Shown: positions 1-9,212, counted from the first letter of the stretch. The stretch is DNA of 64,000 nucleotides from Thermococcus barophilus MP (GCF_000151105.2 NC_014804.1:558001-622000), one strand, 5' to 3'. Notes: generated from the letters alone by a model not told the origin. Translations and numbers: made by a program.

Positions 1-225
1 ATCGCTCACATAGCCCTCAAGGATTTCAATTCTAACCTCTCTCTGCTCTCCAGTTAAATCTGCCATCAGCCTCACCGCATTTGCATAGTCCCACAGCCTC
101 CTCTTTGCGTCTTCGTCGATTACCTCACACATCACTATGATCTCTTTTGCATTTTCCCTGCTTGCAATCTCAACTACCCTCATTGCATCACTAACTGTGA
201 AGAGCCCCTTCTTTTTGAACAGCAT
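1..225 (-). CDS. Hypothetical protein, 3' end beyond window
   Basis: The first 75 codons of a gene that runs off the left edge. The start is ATG at 223-225, preceded by a good GAGGTGGG ribosome site, so the N-terminus is reliable. The protein starts MLFKKKGLFTVSDAMRVVE and is a soluble alpha/beta-like sequence rich in charged residues, with a hydrophobic strand (EIIVMCEV) near residue 30. I do not recognise the family. It lies 10 nt downstream of the gene at 236-739 on the same strand, so the two are probably co-transcribed. Confidence 0.7.
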   Translation of the reverse strand, partial: MLFKKKGLFTVSDAMRVVEIASRENAKEIIVMCEVIDEDAKRRLWDYANAVRLMADLTGEQREVRIEILEGYVSD

Positions 226-235
226 GAAACCCACC

Positions 236-739
236 TCAAACGTATTTCATTAAAAGCCCCACGGCTTCTTCCAAAACTTCTCTATCTTCAGCGTCCACTA
301 CTCGATCGAGATAATGGAGCGCCTTAATATTTAAAATTAGGTATGCCTCATCTCTATTTAAGCCTAAGTCATATGCCTCATAGAACACAATTTCCCGCTC
401 TAATGCTTCATTGAGCATCCTAATGAAATAATCAATCTCTTCAACGCTTAAATCACTCCAACGGCTTTCAATTTCATCAAAATACCTCTCCAAAATTCTC
501 AAGGTTTCATAATCAACTTTAAGCGTGCCCTCAATGTACGGAAACTCTCCAATGCGGAATATCTTTATCCCTTCATCATCCTGAATTCCCACATAGTCCC
601 ACAGAAGGAACCCCTCAATAACATTCCCTCCTCCATAGCGGCTTGTTAAGTATGTGAAGCGTTCCATGATATTTTCCATGTCCATTAAAAACTCTTCTTC
701 ATCCTCAAATCTCACGATTTTGCTTATTGTTCCAGTCAT
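236..739 (-). CDS. Hypothetical acidic protein, 167 aa
   Basis: A 167-residue, very acidic soluble protein with no signal peptide or membrane segment. It is predicted to be mainly helical in the second half (acidic repeats such as ERYFDEIESRW and EDREVLEEAVG). No catalytic motif is visible and I do not recognise a family. The ATG is preceded by AGGTGTAAGCA and a TATA-like CTTATAAC about 45 nt upstream on the minus strand. It probably forms an operon with the partial gene downstream (10 nt gap). Confidence 0.7.
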   Translation of the reverse strand: MTGTISKIVRFEDEEEFLMDMENIMERFTYLTSRYGGGNVIEGFLLWDYVGIQDDEGIKIFRIGEFPYIEGTLKVDYETLRILERYFDEIESRWSDLSVEEIDYFIRMLNEALEREIVFYEAYDLGLNRDEAYLILNIKALHYLDRVVDAEDREVLEEAVGLLMKYV

Positions 740-810
740 TGCTTACACCTGTTGTACTTTCATACTTCATGTAGGGCTAAGTGTTATAAGTCTTTGGCTC
801 CTACATTATT

Positions 811-895
811 ATGCCCGAGGAGTATTGGGTTGCGATGACCTCGGGACCCCCAGGGGGGCGACATCTTTAATGCCCCCCGAATTTCCCACACTCCA
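811..895 (+). ncRNA. Candidate GC-rich structured RNA
   Basis: An island of high GC in an AT-rich intergenic gap with no credible reading frame. A TATA-like TTATAAG (784-790) lies about 25 nt before 811 on the plus strand, the spacing expected for a transcription start there. Two strong hairpins follow: CCCGAGG (814-820) with CCTCGGG (839-845), and GGGGGGC (853-859) with GCCCCCC (872-878). A competing outer stem is possible, GGAGT (819-823) with ACTCC (890-894). Neither clear C/D boxes nor an H/ACA tail is present. The strand is uncertain, because the TATA element also suits the minus-strand gene at 739. Thermococcales are known to have stand-alone high-GC RNAs; which one this is I cannot say. 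Confidence 0.4.
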
Positions 896-933
896 GAAAA
901 ACTAAAGGGTTCAGAAAAGGGAAAAAGATGAGT

Positions 934-1254
934 TCATTCCTCTTTTATCATCACTAAGAACATCTTGAACTTGTCTACCGCCTTTAAAGCGTGAGGTTCG
1001 TTGGCTGGCATCACTATCATGTCTCCTTCTTCAAGGTAATAGGATTTCCCTGAAATCACAACTTCAGCTTTGCCTTCTAAGATATAAACAAGCGCGTCAA
1101 AAGGAGCAGTATGCTCGCTCAATCCTTGATCCTTATCAAACGCAAAAACTGTTACTGTGCCGGTTTTCTTATCTATTATGGTTCTGCTTACTACTGCACC
1201 TTCCTGATACTCCACCATGTCCTTCAGCTTTTTAACTTTCGGGTGTGCATTCAT
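934..1254 (-). CDS. Cupin-domain protein
   Basis: A 106-residue single-domain cupin. The two conserved cupin motifs are recognisable: G(X)5HxAPFDALVYILEG near residues 44-61 and GDMIVMPANEPHAL near residues 77-90. Such small cupins bind a metal and may act as sugar or small-molecule isomerases or dioxygenases, or as sensors; nothing here fixes the substrate. The start ATG has AAGGTGACC upstream. It is divergent from topA, with back-to-back TATA boxes in the 96-nt gap (TTTATAAACC on one strand, TTTTTATATCC on the other). Confidence 0.8.
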   Translation of the reverse strand: MNAHPKVKKLKDMVEYQEGAVVSRTIIDKKTGTVTVFAFDKDQGLSEHTAPFDALVYILEGKAEVVISGKSYYLEEGDMIVMPANEPHALKAVDKFKMFLVMIKEE

Positions 1255-1350
1255 TTGAGGTCACCTTTATAAACCTCTCAGGGAACATATAAATACCCTG
1301 CGCCACACAGTATTTTTATATCCTCCTTTCAACTGTCTCAAGGTGTTACT

Positions 1351-3510
1351 ATGGTCACACTGATCATAGCAGAAAAACCGAATGTCGCAAAAAAGATTGC
1401 ATATGCCCTTGCTGAAAGAAAACCAATAAGAAAAACACTTTATGGGGTTCCATATTATGAATTAAGCCGTGATGGAAAGAAGATCATCGTAGCTCCAGCA
1501 GTTGGTCATCTCTATACATTGGCTCCAAAAACCAAAACCTATGGCTATCCGATTTTTGACATCGAATGGGTTCCGGTCTATGTTGCTGAAAAAGGAAAAA
1601 GCTATGCTAAAGATTATATCAAAGCTTTGAGAGAGCTTGCAAAAAGAGCTGATGAGTTTATTGTGGCTTGTGATTATGATACTGAAGGTGAAGTAATCGG
1701 TTATACAGCACTAAAATATGCCTGCGGTGTTGATCCAAAGAAAGCAAAGCGTATGAAGTTCTCTGCATTAACAAAGCGGGACATCCTCAAGGCGTGGTAC
1801 AACCTTGAACCGACAATAAACTTTGGAATGGCAGATGCCGGAATAGCCAGGCACATCCTCGACTGGTACTGGGGTGTCAACCTTTCAAGGGCTCTGACGC
1901 ATGCCATAAAGCGTGCAAGCGGTAAATGGATGATTTTGAGTACAGGTAGAGTTCAAGGACCTACGCTCAAATTCTTAGTTGAGCGGGAAAAGGAAATTGC
2001 AAACTTCAAGCCAACCCCATACTGGGTCATAAAGATGACTTTGGAGAAAAACGGGAAGCAGTATACAGCCACCTACGAAAAAGAGCGCATCTTAGATGAG
2101 GAAGAAGCAAAGCGCATTGTTCAAGAGGCTAAGAAAGGGCCAGCTTTTGTCGAGAAAGTTGAAGTCAAGCAGCAGAAGAGAAATCCCCCACATCCATTTG
2201 ACTTGGGAACACTCCAGAGAGAAGCTTACTCTGCTTTTGGTTATTCTCCAAAGAAGACCTTAGACATTGCACAGCGTCTTTATGAAATGGGAATCTGCTC
2301 ATACCCCAGAACATCTTCTCAGAAGCTCCCAAAAAATCTAAACTACAAATACATAATTCAAAGCCTCGCAAAGATCCCTGAATATAAACCTTTCGCCCAT
2401 GAGCTTTTGGGTAAACCTCAGTTGAAACCAGTTGAAGGGCAAAAAGATGACCCAGCTCATCCAGCAATTTACCCTACTGGTGAACTGCCCAAACCCGGAG
2501 AGCTAACTCAGGAGGAAAAGAACATCTACGATTTGATAGTTAGAAGATTTTTGGCAGCATTTGCAGATCCAGCAGTTAGGGAGATTATGAAGGTCATAAT
2601 AAACTCAAACAATCACCACTTCATTTTGAGTGGAGCAAGGACAGTAAAGGAGGGCTGGCTTAAAATTTACGGTAAATATGTCAGCTTTGATGAAGTTATT
2701 CTGCCCAAGTTTAGAGAGGGAGAACCTGTCAAGGTTATTCAAATCAAACGTGAGAAAAAGAAGACAAAACCTCCCGCGAGATATTCGCCGGCAAGTGTTA
2801 TCAAGAAAATGGAGGATCTGGGAATAGGAACAAAGGCAACAAGAGCACAGATTTTGGAGACGCTTTATCAAAGGGGATATATCGAGGGAAAAAAGAAAAT
2901 TAGGGTAACCCCTCTTGGCATGAAGGTAGTTGAAGCTTTGGAAAAGAACGTACCAGAAATTGTAAGTGTTGAGCTTACAAGGGAATTTGAAGAGAAGATG
3001 GACGAAATTATGAAGAGAAAGCTTAGCAAGGATAGGGTCATTGAAGAAGCAAGGGGTCAGCTGATAAAGATTCTCAGGGAGTTTAAAGCCAAAGAACTTG
3101 ACATAGGCAAGGAACTCATGGAAAAGTTGTTGGAACGTGAAAAAAACAAAAAATCAAAGAAAAAAACTGCTAAAGAGCTGACAGCTGAGGAAGAAGAAGC
3201 CATAAAAAACGCTGTTGAAAATCATGAAAAGAAAAGTAATAACCTAATAATTGTGGGAAAATGTCCCAAATGCGGTGGGGATTTAGTTGTGAGATACAAC
3301 AGAAAAACTGGGAAGCGGTTTGTAGGTTGCTCTAACTGGCCCAGTTGCGATGTCACATATCCTCTTCTTCAGAGAGGGAAAATAATCCCCACAGGAAAAG
3401 TTTGTCCCGAGTGCAATGCTCCAGTAGTAAAAATCAAAGAAGGGAAGAAGGAATACGAAGTATGTCTGGATATGAAATGCAAAAAGAAAATGGACAAAAA
3501 TAAATATTAG
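1351..3510 (+). CDS. topA: DNA topoisomerase I (type IA)
   Basis: A type IA topoisomerase of 719 residues, which relaxes negative supercoils by a transient 5'-phosphotyrosine bond. The Toprim domain is N-terminal, with the catalytic Glu in [12 protein letters not shown] (residue 8) and the DxDxxGE motif in CDYDTEGE (about residues 107-114). The active-site tyrosine lies in GICSYPRTS (Tyr318). Two Cys4 zinc-ribbon modules close the protein: CPKCGG...CSNWPSC (from about residue 637) and CPEC...CLDMKC. A lysine-rich helical stretch precedes them. AAGGTG precedes the ATG. The stop overlaps the convergent small membrane gene by four bases. Confidence 0.97.
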   Translation: MVTLIIAEKPNVAKKIAYALAERKPIRKTLYGVPYYELSRDGKKIIVAPAVGHLYTLAPKTKTYGYPIFDIEWVPVYVAEKGKSYAKDYIKALRELAKRADEFIVACDYDTEGEVIGYTALKYACGVDPKKAKRMKFSALTKRDILKAWYNLEPTINFGMADAGIARHILDWYWGVNLSRALTHAIKRASGKWMILSTGRVQGPTLKFLVEREKEIANFKPTPYWVIKMTLEKNGKQYTATYEKERILDEEEAKRIVQEAKKGPAFVEKVEVKQQKRNPPHPFDLGTLQREAYSAFGYSPKKTLDIAQRLYEMGICSYPRTSSQKLPKNLNYKYIIQSLAKIPEYKPFAHELLGKPQLKPVEGQKDDPAHPAIYPTGELPKPGELTQEEKNIYDLIVRRFLAAFADPAVREIMKVIINSNNHHFILSGARTVKEGWLKIYGKYVSFDEVILPKFREGEPVKVIQIKREKKKTKPPARYSPASVIKKMEDLGIGTKATRAQILETLYQRGYIEGKKKIRVTPLGMKVVEALEKNVPEIVSVELTREFEEKMDEIMKRKLSKDRVIEEARGQLIKILREFKAKELDIGKELMEKLLEREKNKKSKKKTAKELTAEEEEAIKNAVENHEKKSNNLIIVGKCPKCGGDLVVRYNRKTGKRFVGCSNWPSCDVTYPLLQRGKIIPTGKVCPECNAPVVKIKEGKKEYEVCLDMKCKKKMDKNKY

Positions 3511-3755
3511 CCAGCAAAAAGTATTACAACTCCCCCAACAAAACAAGCAAACCATAACACAAACGCCTTTATCATCTGACCCTTTTCCTCTTCATAAAAT
3601 CCTGCAATTGACGTCTTATAAATAAACCATCCAGGATAAAGCACCAAAAATATCACGAAAAGATATGCTGCTGTCTTTGGTGATGTCGGTCCCATTATTC
3701 TTGCCAAAATGCTACCGACTATGGGCAAAACAGCAAGTTTGTAGGCAGTTGCCAA
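3507..3755 (-). CDS. Small membrane protein, TTG start
   Basis: An 82-residue hydrophobic protein with about three membrane segments: residues 4-20, 28-46 and 60-81, the last two separated by an acidic loop ([10 protein letters not shown]). A longer reading frame opens with ATG at 3839, but the TATA box TTTTTTATACAAT lies inside that extension, while GGGGTGA sits seven bases before an in-frame TTG at 3753-3755. I therefore chose the TTG start. Function unknown; no family recognised. Convergent with topA. Confidence 0.7.
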   Translation of the reverse strand: MATAYKLAVLPIVGSILARIMGPTSPKTAAYLFVIFLVLYPGWFIYKTSIAGFYEEEKGQMIKAFVLWFACFVGGVVILFAG

Positions 3756-3867
3756 CTTAGGTTCACCCCAAATATTAAATTTTACACAATTGTATAAAAA
3801 ACTTTTCAAGAAGGATGCAGATTGTTTGTAATAAGTCAAAAAATAGCAAACTTAAAAGTTGCCAAAA

Positions 3868-5061
3868 TTAAAGCGCCTCTTTCAGAAGTTTAAGCATCTT
3901 TGGTTTGAGTAGAATCCTTGGATGCTTTATCAGTGCTTTGAAAACTTCCTTGTAGTCTCCAGCAGCTATCTTTTCAGCATCTGCACCGCTTAATGCCTGA
4001 ACTGCAGCATCAAGCTCATCATCACTGAGCTTCTCACTTATCTGCCTGACCTTTAGAATCCTAAGCAATTTTTGACCTTCTCCAGCCCACCATTCTTCTG
4101 TGTAACCTTTGAGAAGTTCAAGGTTCTCTTCGCTCAAAGCTTTGTCGATCCACTTGCTCGCTATTGTTGCCGCTTCCATGGCTTCCGCCATTCCTCCTCC
4201 GTGCATTGGATTTACTTGTCTTGCCGCATCTCCGACAACTACAACGTTGTCTTTAACGAGTTCTTTCAAAAAGCCGCCAACAGGAACTCCACCGACGTTA
4301 ACCTCCAGAATCTTTGTTCCCTTTATGTTGTTCTCTTTGAGCCACTTTTCGAGGTAGTATTTTGCTGTTTTGGGATTATCTCCGTTTATTCCAATTCCAA
4401 CATTTGCCCTATCTTCATCTTTTGGAAAGATCCATACGTAGCCTCTTGGGGCGATGTTATTTCCAAAGTAGAGGTGAATCAAATCTGGATCGAACTCAAA
4501 ATTCTCGATTATCATTTCATATTCATAGGCTGAATCAATCTCGTGAGGTGGTAAAAAGCTGTTTATTCCAGCCCATCTTGCCACTCTGCTTTCTACCCCA
4601 TCAGCCGCGACAATAACGTCAGCATAAATCTCCAAAGGTTCGCCTTCGTGCTTAGCCTTAACTCCAGCTATCTTGCCTTCTTTTCTTATTAAGCCAACAG
4701 CCTCTGTCTTTGCCATAACGTCTGCTCCAGCCTTGGCTGCATAATATGCCAGCATCTTGTCAAAGATTTTCCTTTCCAAGATTACACCTGCAACCCTATC
4801 ATACCTGATTTCAAGTCTATAGCCGCTCGGGGAATATATTGCAGCACCATAAATTTCCCTATTTATAAAACGCCTATCCAACGGAATGTCATACTTTTTA
4901 AATGCCTCTATTCCTAAGCCTTCTCCACATCTTTTTGGTGTTCCAATTTCGGCTTTTTTGTCAATCATGAGAACACTGTATCCCTTTTTAGCCAAATTCC
5001 TTGAGAGAATTGGCCCCGCAATGCCGGCTCCAACCACTACAACATCATAATGCAGCTCCAT
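3868..5061 (-). CDS. Geranylgeranyl reductase family flavoprotein
   Basis: A FAD-dependent enzyme (397 residues) of the archaeal geranylgeranyl reductase family, which saturates double bonds of the isoprenoid chains of archaeal lipids. The N-terminal dinucleotide fold has [14 protein letters not shown], followed by the family motif KRCGEGLG, and the second FAD contact [17 protein letters not shown] lies near residue 285. GGAGGGTGA precedes the ATG at 5059-5061, which I chose over an upstream in-frame start inside the ferredoxin gene. It follows the ferredoxin directly, so that protein is a likely electron donor (inference). Confidence 0.92.
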   Translation of the reverse strand: MELHYDVVVVGAGIAGPILSRNLAKKGYSVLMIDKKAEIGTPKRCGEGLGIEAFKKYDIPLDRRFINREIYGAAIYSPSGYRLEIRYDRVAGVILERKIFDKMLAYYAAKAGADVMAKTEAVGLIRKEGKIAGVKAKHEGEPLEIYADVIVAADGVESRVARWAGINSFLPPHEIDSAYEYEMIIENFEFDPDLIHLYFGNNIAPRGYVWIFPKDEDRANVGIGINGDNPKTAKYYLEKWLKENNIKGTKILEVNVGGVPVGGFLKELVKDNVVVVGDAARQVNPMHGGGMAEAMEAATIASKWIDKALSEENLELLKGYTEEWWAGEGQKLLRILKVRQISEKLSDDELDAAVQALSGADAEKIAAGDYKEVFKALIKHPRILLKPKMLKLLKEAL

Positions 5062-5062
5062 T

Positions 5063-5260
5063 TCACTCACCCTCCTTGGCACTCAATGCTCCAACTGGAC
5101 ATGCCAAAACGCAGAACTTACACCCAATGCATTTTTCTTGAAAGAACTTCCATTCGTCGTTTTCAATTATTATTGCTTCTTTTGGGCACACTGCTACACA
5201 AGAGCCACAAAGATAGCACTTTTCTTTATCAATTAGAATCTCAACCTGTGGAAGCGCCAT
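5063..5260 (-). CDS. 2x[4Fe-4S] ferredoxin
   Basis: A 65-residue ferredoxin with two complete cluster motifs, [12 protein letters not shown] and [12 protein letters not shown]. It lies between surR (15 nt upstream) and the geranylgeranyl reductase (one base apart) in one operon. The operon order suggests that it passes electrons to the reductase. The ATG start is preceded by AAGGGGGTCC. Confidence 0.93.
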   Translation of the reverse strand: MALPQVEILIDKEKCYLCGSCVAVCPKEAIIIENDEWKFFQEKCIGCKFCVLACPVGALSAKEGE

Positions 5261-5275
5261 AGATGGACCCCCTTG

Positions 5276-5965
5276 CTATTTTGCCACTTTTCTCAATTTT
5301 TCCTCGTCTATCTTTATTGTTCTGTCTTTTATTGTTAACGGTACAAACTTGTTTAGCTCTTCAGCCTTCTTGATGACCTCCCTCTCCTTGATGTTTAAGC
5401 GATCGCTGAGATCTTCAATTGTAGCTTCACCATAAAGCATCAAATAGTGAAGTATTGCCAGCTGTGTCATGTCTCCGATCTCTTCCAAATAGCGTTCCTT
5501 TATCGTCTTCACAAGCATATCCCTATAGCTTTCAAGAGACTTTAAAGCCTCCAGCAGGATGTGCAGCTGTTTATTGGCATCAATAAGGTTGAGAACCATA
5601 GACTGAAGGGTATTGGGAGACTCTTCAAGGTTTTCCAGATCTATTTCAAATCTCTTCAACTTGGGCTTTTCGTCCAGCTTTATGCCCCTGTACCAAAATA
5701 AATTAGGAGTCACAGTGACAACATAAGTGCTTGACAAAGTTATTTTATAATACTTCCTAACAGGCCCTATGAATTTACCTTCCTTCTCGTATGATTTGAG
5801 GAGTCCCTCCCTTTCCATGATTTTGAGGTGTTTTGAGACTGCCGTTGAGGAAACGCTAACCTTATTGCTTAATAAGCTGAAGTAGCATTCAGTACAAGTT
5901 AAATGACTGAGCAAATCTCTCCTCACCTTATTTCCCAGAATGTAAAATATATCCGGTTCAGACAT
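5276..5965 (-). CDS. surR: SurR, redox-sensing sulfur response regulator
   Basis: A 229-residue ArsR-type winged-helix regulator matching SurR of Pyrococcus. In that protein the CxxC motif in the DNA-binding domain is oxidised when elemental sulfur is present, releasing DNA. This switches cells from hydrogen production to sulfur reduction. Here the switch is CTEC near residue 24, followed by the recognition region SVSSTAVSKHLKIMEREG. The C-terminal half contains a second helical domain (GDMTQLAILHYLMLYGEATIEDL). The ATG at 5963-5965 follows AGGTGGGGGAC. A TATA box (ACTATATAAG, about 5997-6006) and a SurR site lie upstream, so autoregulation is likely. Confidence 0.94.
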   Translation of the reverse strand: MSEPDIFYILGNKVRRDLLSHLTCTECYFSLLSNKVSVSSTAVSKHLKIMEREGLLKSYEKEGKFIGPVRKYYKITLSSTYVVTVTPNLFWYRGIKLDEKPKLKRFEIDLENLEESPNTLQSMVLNLIDANKQLHILLEALKSLESYRDMLVKTIKERYLEEIGDMTQLAILHYLMLYGEATIEDLSDRLNIKEREVIKKAEELNKFVPLTIKDRTIKIDEEKLRKVAK

Positions 5966-6015
5966 GTCCCCCACCTACTCAAATTTGTAGCGTAAAGCTT
6001 ATATAGTGTGCATCC

Positions 6016-6032
6016 AACCTTTGGTTGACAAC
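6016..6032. promoter_or_regulatory. SurR operator between surR and pdo
   Basis: Read on the minus strand, 6032-6016 is GTTGTCAACCAAAGGTT, an exact match to the published extended SurR consensus GTTn3AACn5GTT. It lies just upstream of the surR TATA box and about 40 bp upstream of the pdo TATA box, so it can serve both divergent genes. Confidence 0.88.
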
Positions 6033-6066
6033 TTTAAATTTGCAAACTTTATTAAAATGTTGCACT

Positions 6067-6087
6067 CTAAAGGTTATAAACCTTTAG
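6067..6087. promoter_or_regulatory. Palindrome centred on pdo TATA box
   Basis: A perfect inverted repeat, CTAAAGGTT-ata-AACCTTTAG, whose centre is the TATAAA box of the pdo promoter. The expected transcription start is near 6100, just before the GGAGGTG ribosome site at 6099-6105 or within it. A second smaller palindrome, CAACC-ttt-GGTTG (6015-6027), overlaps the SurR site and shares AACCTTT. The symmetry suggests a protein-binding site, though part of it may be the BRE/TATA itself. Confidence 0.5.
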
Positions 6088-6111
6088 CTCAAGAATTTGG
6101 AGGTGTTTGGA

Positions 6112-6786
6112 ATGGGATTGATAAGCGATGGAGATAAGAAGGTCATAAGAGAGGAGTTTTTCTCAAAGCTAACTAACCCAGTCAAGCTCATCGTGTTCAT
6201 TGGCAAAGATCACTGCCAGTACTGCGAGCAGTTAAAGCAGCTTGTTCAGGAAATCAGCGAGCTGAGTGATCTTGTTAGCTTTGAAGTTCATGACTTCGAC
6301 ACTGAAAAGGAACTGGCACAGAGATACAGGGTTGACAGAGCTCCAGTTACAGTAATCACCCAAGACGGAAAGGATTTTGGCGTCAGATACTTTGGTCTCC
6401 CAGCAGGGCACGAGTTCGGTGCATTCCTTGAGGACATAGTTGATGTCTCCAACGGAACAACTGACTTGATGAAAGAAACCAAGGAAACACTCAAAGAAAT
6501 CGATAGGGACGTCAGAATCTTGGTCTTTGTCACCCCAACCTGTCCGTACTGCCCCATGGCAGTTAGAATGGCTCACAAGTTTGCCCTCGAAAATGCACTT
6601 GCTGGAAAGAACAAAATACTTGGAGACATGGTTGAGGCTATTGAGTACCCAGAATGGGCTGACCAGTACAGGGTGATGGCGGTTCCAAAGATTGTCATAC
6701 AGGTTGACGGTGTCGACAAAGTTGAGTTTGAGGGCGCATATCCAGAAAAGATGTTCCTTGAGAAACTTCTTGAGGCACTCGAGTGA
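6112..6786 (+). CDS. pdo: Protein disulfide oxidoreductase (PDO)
   Basis: A 224-residue protein of two thioredoxin folds, each with its own CxxC: HCQYCEQ near residue 35 and CPYC near residue 145. This is the glutaredoxin-like PDO of Pyrococcus, which forms, breaks and reshuffles disulfides in the cytoplasm of hyperthermophiles and can reduce SurR (known for the family). The sequence [12 protein letters not shown] fits the known N-terminus, and GGAGGTG precedes this ATG, so an upstream in-frame ATG was rejected. Divergent from surR with shared control. Confidence 0.95.
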   Translation: MGLISDGDKKVIREEFFSKLTNPVKLIVFIGKDHCQYCEQLKQLVQEISELSDLVSFEVHDFDTEKELAQRYRVDRAPVTVITQDGKDFGVRYFGLPAGHEFGAFLEDIVDVSNGTTDLMKETKETLKEIDRDVRILVFVTPTCPYCPMAVRMAHKFALENALAGKNKILGDMVEAIEYPEWADQYRVMAVPKIVIQVDGVDKVEFEGAYPEKMFLEKLLEALE

Positions 6787-6824
6787 TTTTTTTAAAGCCT
6801 TTTTCTATTTTAATTTTGATGACA

Positions 6825-7430
6825 ATGAGGATTTTCATCATCAAAGCAAATCATGCTCATACAAAAGCGGATTTCAGTCTGAAAGATCTACCCGGGACAA
6901 GTGGTAGGATTGATTTACTCTGCCGAAGCATTAACTCCGCTTTTTTGCTCTCCCATGGCTTTCGCAAAAATGTTAGGGTTTGGCTAAATCTAAATGGTCC
7001 TCCGAATCCGCCTAAAACCATTCGATTCGAAGGTAGCGAGATTAGACCCAAGACAATAAATCCAGATGAGAGGAGCATTGCAAAACTGATAATTAAAGCA
7101 CTAAAAGCTGGCGAAAGGATCAAAGATCCCAGCAAAGAGCATCAAGTCTTGCCCGGAATTCACATCAGCAATTTAACCTTTGAGGACATAATCAGAAAAA
7201 CCCTCAAGACTGCAAAGCTCTACTACCTTCACGAAGAAGGTAAACCGATAGCTGAGGTTAACTTTAAAGGAAACATTGCGTTTATTCTTGGAGATCATGT
7301 TGGATTATCTGATGAAGATGAGGCTTTCCTTGAAAACATTGCAGAAAAGATTAGCATCGGAAGAAAGAGTTACCTAACCTCACATGTTATTGCCTATGTC
7401 AACATCTTTCTGGATAATTTGGGTATTTAG
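6825..7430 (+). CDS. trmY: tRNA pseudouridine-54 N1-methyltransferase TrmY
   Basis: A 201-residue SPOUT methyltransferase of the TrmY family, which makes N1-methylpseudouridine at position 54 of archaeal tRNA. The family signature is clear at the start ([20 protein letters not shown]), then [22 protein letters not shown] and the SAM-binding knot region [17 protein letters not shown]. The chosen ATG at 6825 agrees with the family N-terminus. The T-rich tract TTTTTTTAAAG after pdo gives a TATA-like element about 30 nt upstream, so the mRNA may have almost no leader. Its end overlaps the convergent gene by four bases. Confidence 0.92.
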   Translation: MRIFIIKANHAHTKADFSLKDLPGTSGRIDLLCRSINSAFLLSHGFRKNVRVWLNLNGPPNPPKTIRFEGSEIRPKTINPDERSIAKLIIKALKAGERIKDPSKEHQVLPGIHISNLTFEDIIRKTLKTAKLYYLHEEGKPIAEVNFKGNIAFILGDHVGLSDEDEAFLENIAEKISIGRKSYLTSHVIAYVNIFLDNLGI

Positions 7431-7885
7431 GCTTCTTCTTTTTCGAATTCAAGCTTTAATGCTGTGTGCTCCTGCTTAATTTTTTGGACAAGTTGGGATA
7501 TTTCATCACTTAAGCTTCTTAGCTTTTCTGATAGCTTGCTGAGCTCTTCAACTACAAGTTCGAGGGCTTTCTCGCTCTCTTCTACCTCACGCATTGCTTC
7601 TGCAAGCTTTTCTTCTTCCTCCTTCTTGTAAATCTCGATTTTCAGGCTGTCAAAATTCCATTCAATTTTTCCATCTTTAATATCAAACTCAGCCTCAATT
7701 CTTACAACGTCCTCTTTTTTAACTCCAATTTCTTGGAATTTGTTGAAGAGATACTGGTTAAGCTCGGCGGCAGCCCTAACAACTTCTTCGGGATTAACTT
7801 TTCCCCTTGTAATAGCGAATAAAACTTTTCTCACCTTGTTTGCATAACCAGCCGCTCTAACAAAACCAGTTAAGAGGCGGGGCAT
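7427..7885 (-). CDS. Archaeal coiled-coil protein, probably DUF2258
   Basis: A 152-residue protein whose N-terminal half ([20 protein letters not shown]) and following alpha/beta region resemble the archaeal DUF2258 family. The last 60 residues are a charged coiled coil ([20 protein letters not shown]). No function is known. The start at 7885 has GGTGG five bases upstream; a slightly longer reading frame is possible but would place the ribosome site inside the gene. Divergent from adk with a short AT-rich promoter gap. Confidence 0.75.
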   Translation of the reverse strand: MPRLLTGFVRAAGYANKVRKVLFAITRGKVNPEEVVRAAAELNQYLFNKFQEIGVKKEDVVRIEAEFDIKDGKIEWNFDSLKIEIYKKEEEEKLAEAMREVEESEKALELVVEELSKLSEKLRSLSDEISQLVQKIKQEHTALKLEFEKEEA

Positions 7886-7942
7886 GTTAACCACCATATT
7901 CTTTTTATTGTTTAAAATTATAAATCAGTATCGGTGAACTGC

Positions 7943-8617
7943 ATGAATATCCTGATTTTTGGACCTCCTGGAAGCGGAAAATCCACACATTCTCGAAAAA
8001 TAATTGAAAAATACAATCTGGTATATATCTCCTCCGGCGATATAATTAGGGGAGAAATAAACAAAGGTACTACACTTGGAAGAGAGATGGAGAAATATCT
8101 TTCACAGGGAGATTTAATCCCCGACATTGTGGTTAATACTCTTGTCCTCTCAAGACTTAGGAGAACACGAAACAACTTTATAATCGATGGATATCCCAGA
8201 ACTGCAGAGCAGGTTTTGGCATTGGAGAACTATTTATATGATCACGGAATTAGGCTGGATGTTGCAATTGATATATTCATATCAAAGGAGGAAAGCATTG
8301 AGAGAATAAGTGGAAGGAGAATATGCAGTAAGTGCGGGGCAGTATACCATGTCCACTATAAACCACCAAAGATCCCAAACACGTGTGACATATGTGGCGG
8401 GAAGATCATCCAGAGACCTGATGATAAACCGGAAATCGTTTCAAAGAGGTATGACGTTTATATAAAAAACATGAGACCAATAATCAAGTTCTATAGAAAA
8501 CAGGGGGTATATGTCCAAATTAACGGTCATGGTGGAATTGAGGAAGTGTGGGAGAGAATCAGACCGCTTTTAGATTACATCTACAACAAAGAGAAAAAGA
8601 GAAAGGAGCATGAATGA
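7943..8617 (+). CDS. adk: Adenylate kinase
   Basis: A 224-residue adenylate kinase (ATP + AMP to 2 ADP). P-loop GPPGSGKST lies at residues 7-15, the AMP-binding segment DGYPRTAEQ near residue 80, and a zinc-type LID with CSKCG...CDICGG near residues 128-151. It is of the bacterial/eukaryotic-type long form, with a LID, unlike the trimeric archaeal AdkA family. GGTGA precedes the ATG; an in-frame upstream ATG three codons earlier is less well placed. A TATA-like AAATTATAAATC lies about 25 nt upstream. Confidence 0.92.
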   Translation: MNILIFGPPGSGKSTHSRKIIEKYNLVYISSGDIIRGEINKGTTLGREMEKYLSQGDLIPDIVVNTLVLSRLRRTRNNFIIDGYPRTAEQVLALENYLYDHGIRLDVAIDIFISKEESIERISGRRICSKCGAVYHVHYKPPKIPNTCDICGGKIIQRPDDKPEIVSKRYDVYIKNMRPIIKFYRKQGVYVQINGHGGIEEVWERIRPLLDYIYNKEKKRKEHE

Positions 8618-8666
8618 CAGAAAAATCTTTTATTTCAAACAACAAACTTGACTTGGGTGAGTCTTG

Positions 8667-8930
8667 ATGAAAGTGAAGTTTTATGCAACATTGAGAGACC
8701 TGACCGGAAAAAAAGAGATTGAAATCAAGGGTGTAAAAACCGTAAAGGAACTTTTGGACACGCTTGACAAGATGTTTCCAGGGATCAAAAAAGAGCTAAT
8801 TGATGAAGATGGAGACGTTAACGGCATGATACTCGTCAATGGACACAATATTGTCCATCTGAAGCTTTGGGATACAGAGCTGAAAGAGGAGGATGTGGTA
8901 CATATATTCCCCCCCGCTGGTGGTGGTTAA
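8667..8930 (+). CDS. MoaD/SAMP ubiquitin-like sulfur carrier
   Basis: An 87-residue beta-grasp protein ending in PPAGGG. The terminal Gly-Gly is the site that an E1-like enzyme adenylates, either for sulfur transfer to molybdopterin or thiolated tRNA, or for conjugation to lysines as an archaeal SAMP. The MoaD fold motifs are present (MKVKFYATLRDLTG, VKELLDTL, NGMILVNG). GGGTGA sits six bases before the ATG at 8667. Its TAA overlaps the next ATG (TAATG). Confidence 0.9.
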   Translation: MKVKFYATLRDLTGKKEIEIKGVKTVKELLDTLDKMFPGIKKELIDEDGDVNGMILVNGHNIVHLKLWDTELKEEDVVHIFPPAGGG

Positions 8931-9211
8931 TGGCTGTTGCAGAAATTTGCCTCTTTCCTCTCGGAACAGATACTCCAAGTGTTGGAAATTATCTTGAACC
9001 AGTGATTGAGGAGATAAGAAGGAGTGGGCTAAAGTACATGGTCTGCCCAATGGGAACCGTAGTAGAAGGCAATATTGATTCAATTCTTAGACTAATTAAA
9101 AGATGCCATGAAGTAATTTTCAAAGCTGGAGCAAAAAGGGTGGTAATAAGTGTGAAAATTGATGACAGGATAGATAAACCTATCACAATAGAAAGCAAGC
9201 TTGGGATTTAA
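8930..9211 (+). CDS. MTH1187-type thiamine-binding-like protein
   Basis: A 93-residue protein of the MTH1187/YkoF-like family (DUF77). Typical features are the short hydrophobic start AEICLFPLGTDTPSVG and the middle PMGTVVEGN, followed by ERAG-like helices. Members form ferredoxin-like dimers of dimers and some bind thiamine. A longer reading frame starts upstream inside the MoaD gene and is rejected because GGTGGTGG precedes the ATG that overlaps the MoaD stop. Translational coupling is therefore likely. Confidence 0.85.
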   Translation: MAVAEICLFPLGTDTPSVGNYLEPVIEEIRRSGLKYMVCPMGTVVEGNIDSILRLIKRCHEVIFKAGAKRVVISVKIDDRIDKPITIESKLGI

Positions 9212-9212
9212 G

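Noticed and set aside
811-895. C/D-box or H/ACA guide RNA assignment for the GC-rich segment
   Set aside because: Only a weak GCGATGA and no CTGA boxes; no ACA at the stem end. Left as unclassified candidate.
654-905. Plus-strand reading frame over the hypothetical gene and the GC-rich gap
   Set aside because: Antisense to a gene with a good start at its 5' part, no ribosome site, composition unlike protein; the GC-rich part is better explained as RNA.
3756-3839. N-terminal extension of the small membrane protein (to ATG 3839)
   Set aside because: The likely TATA box lies inside it and GGGGTGA precedes the downstream TTG.
8867-8929. Extension of the DUF77 gene into the MoaD gene
   Set aside because: The overlapping ATG at 8930 has the ribosome site and the family start.
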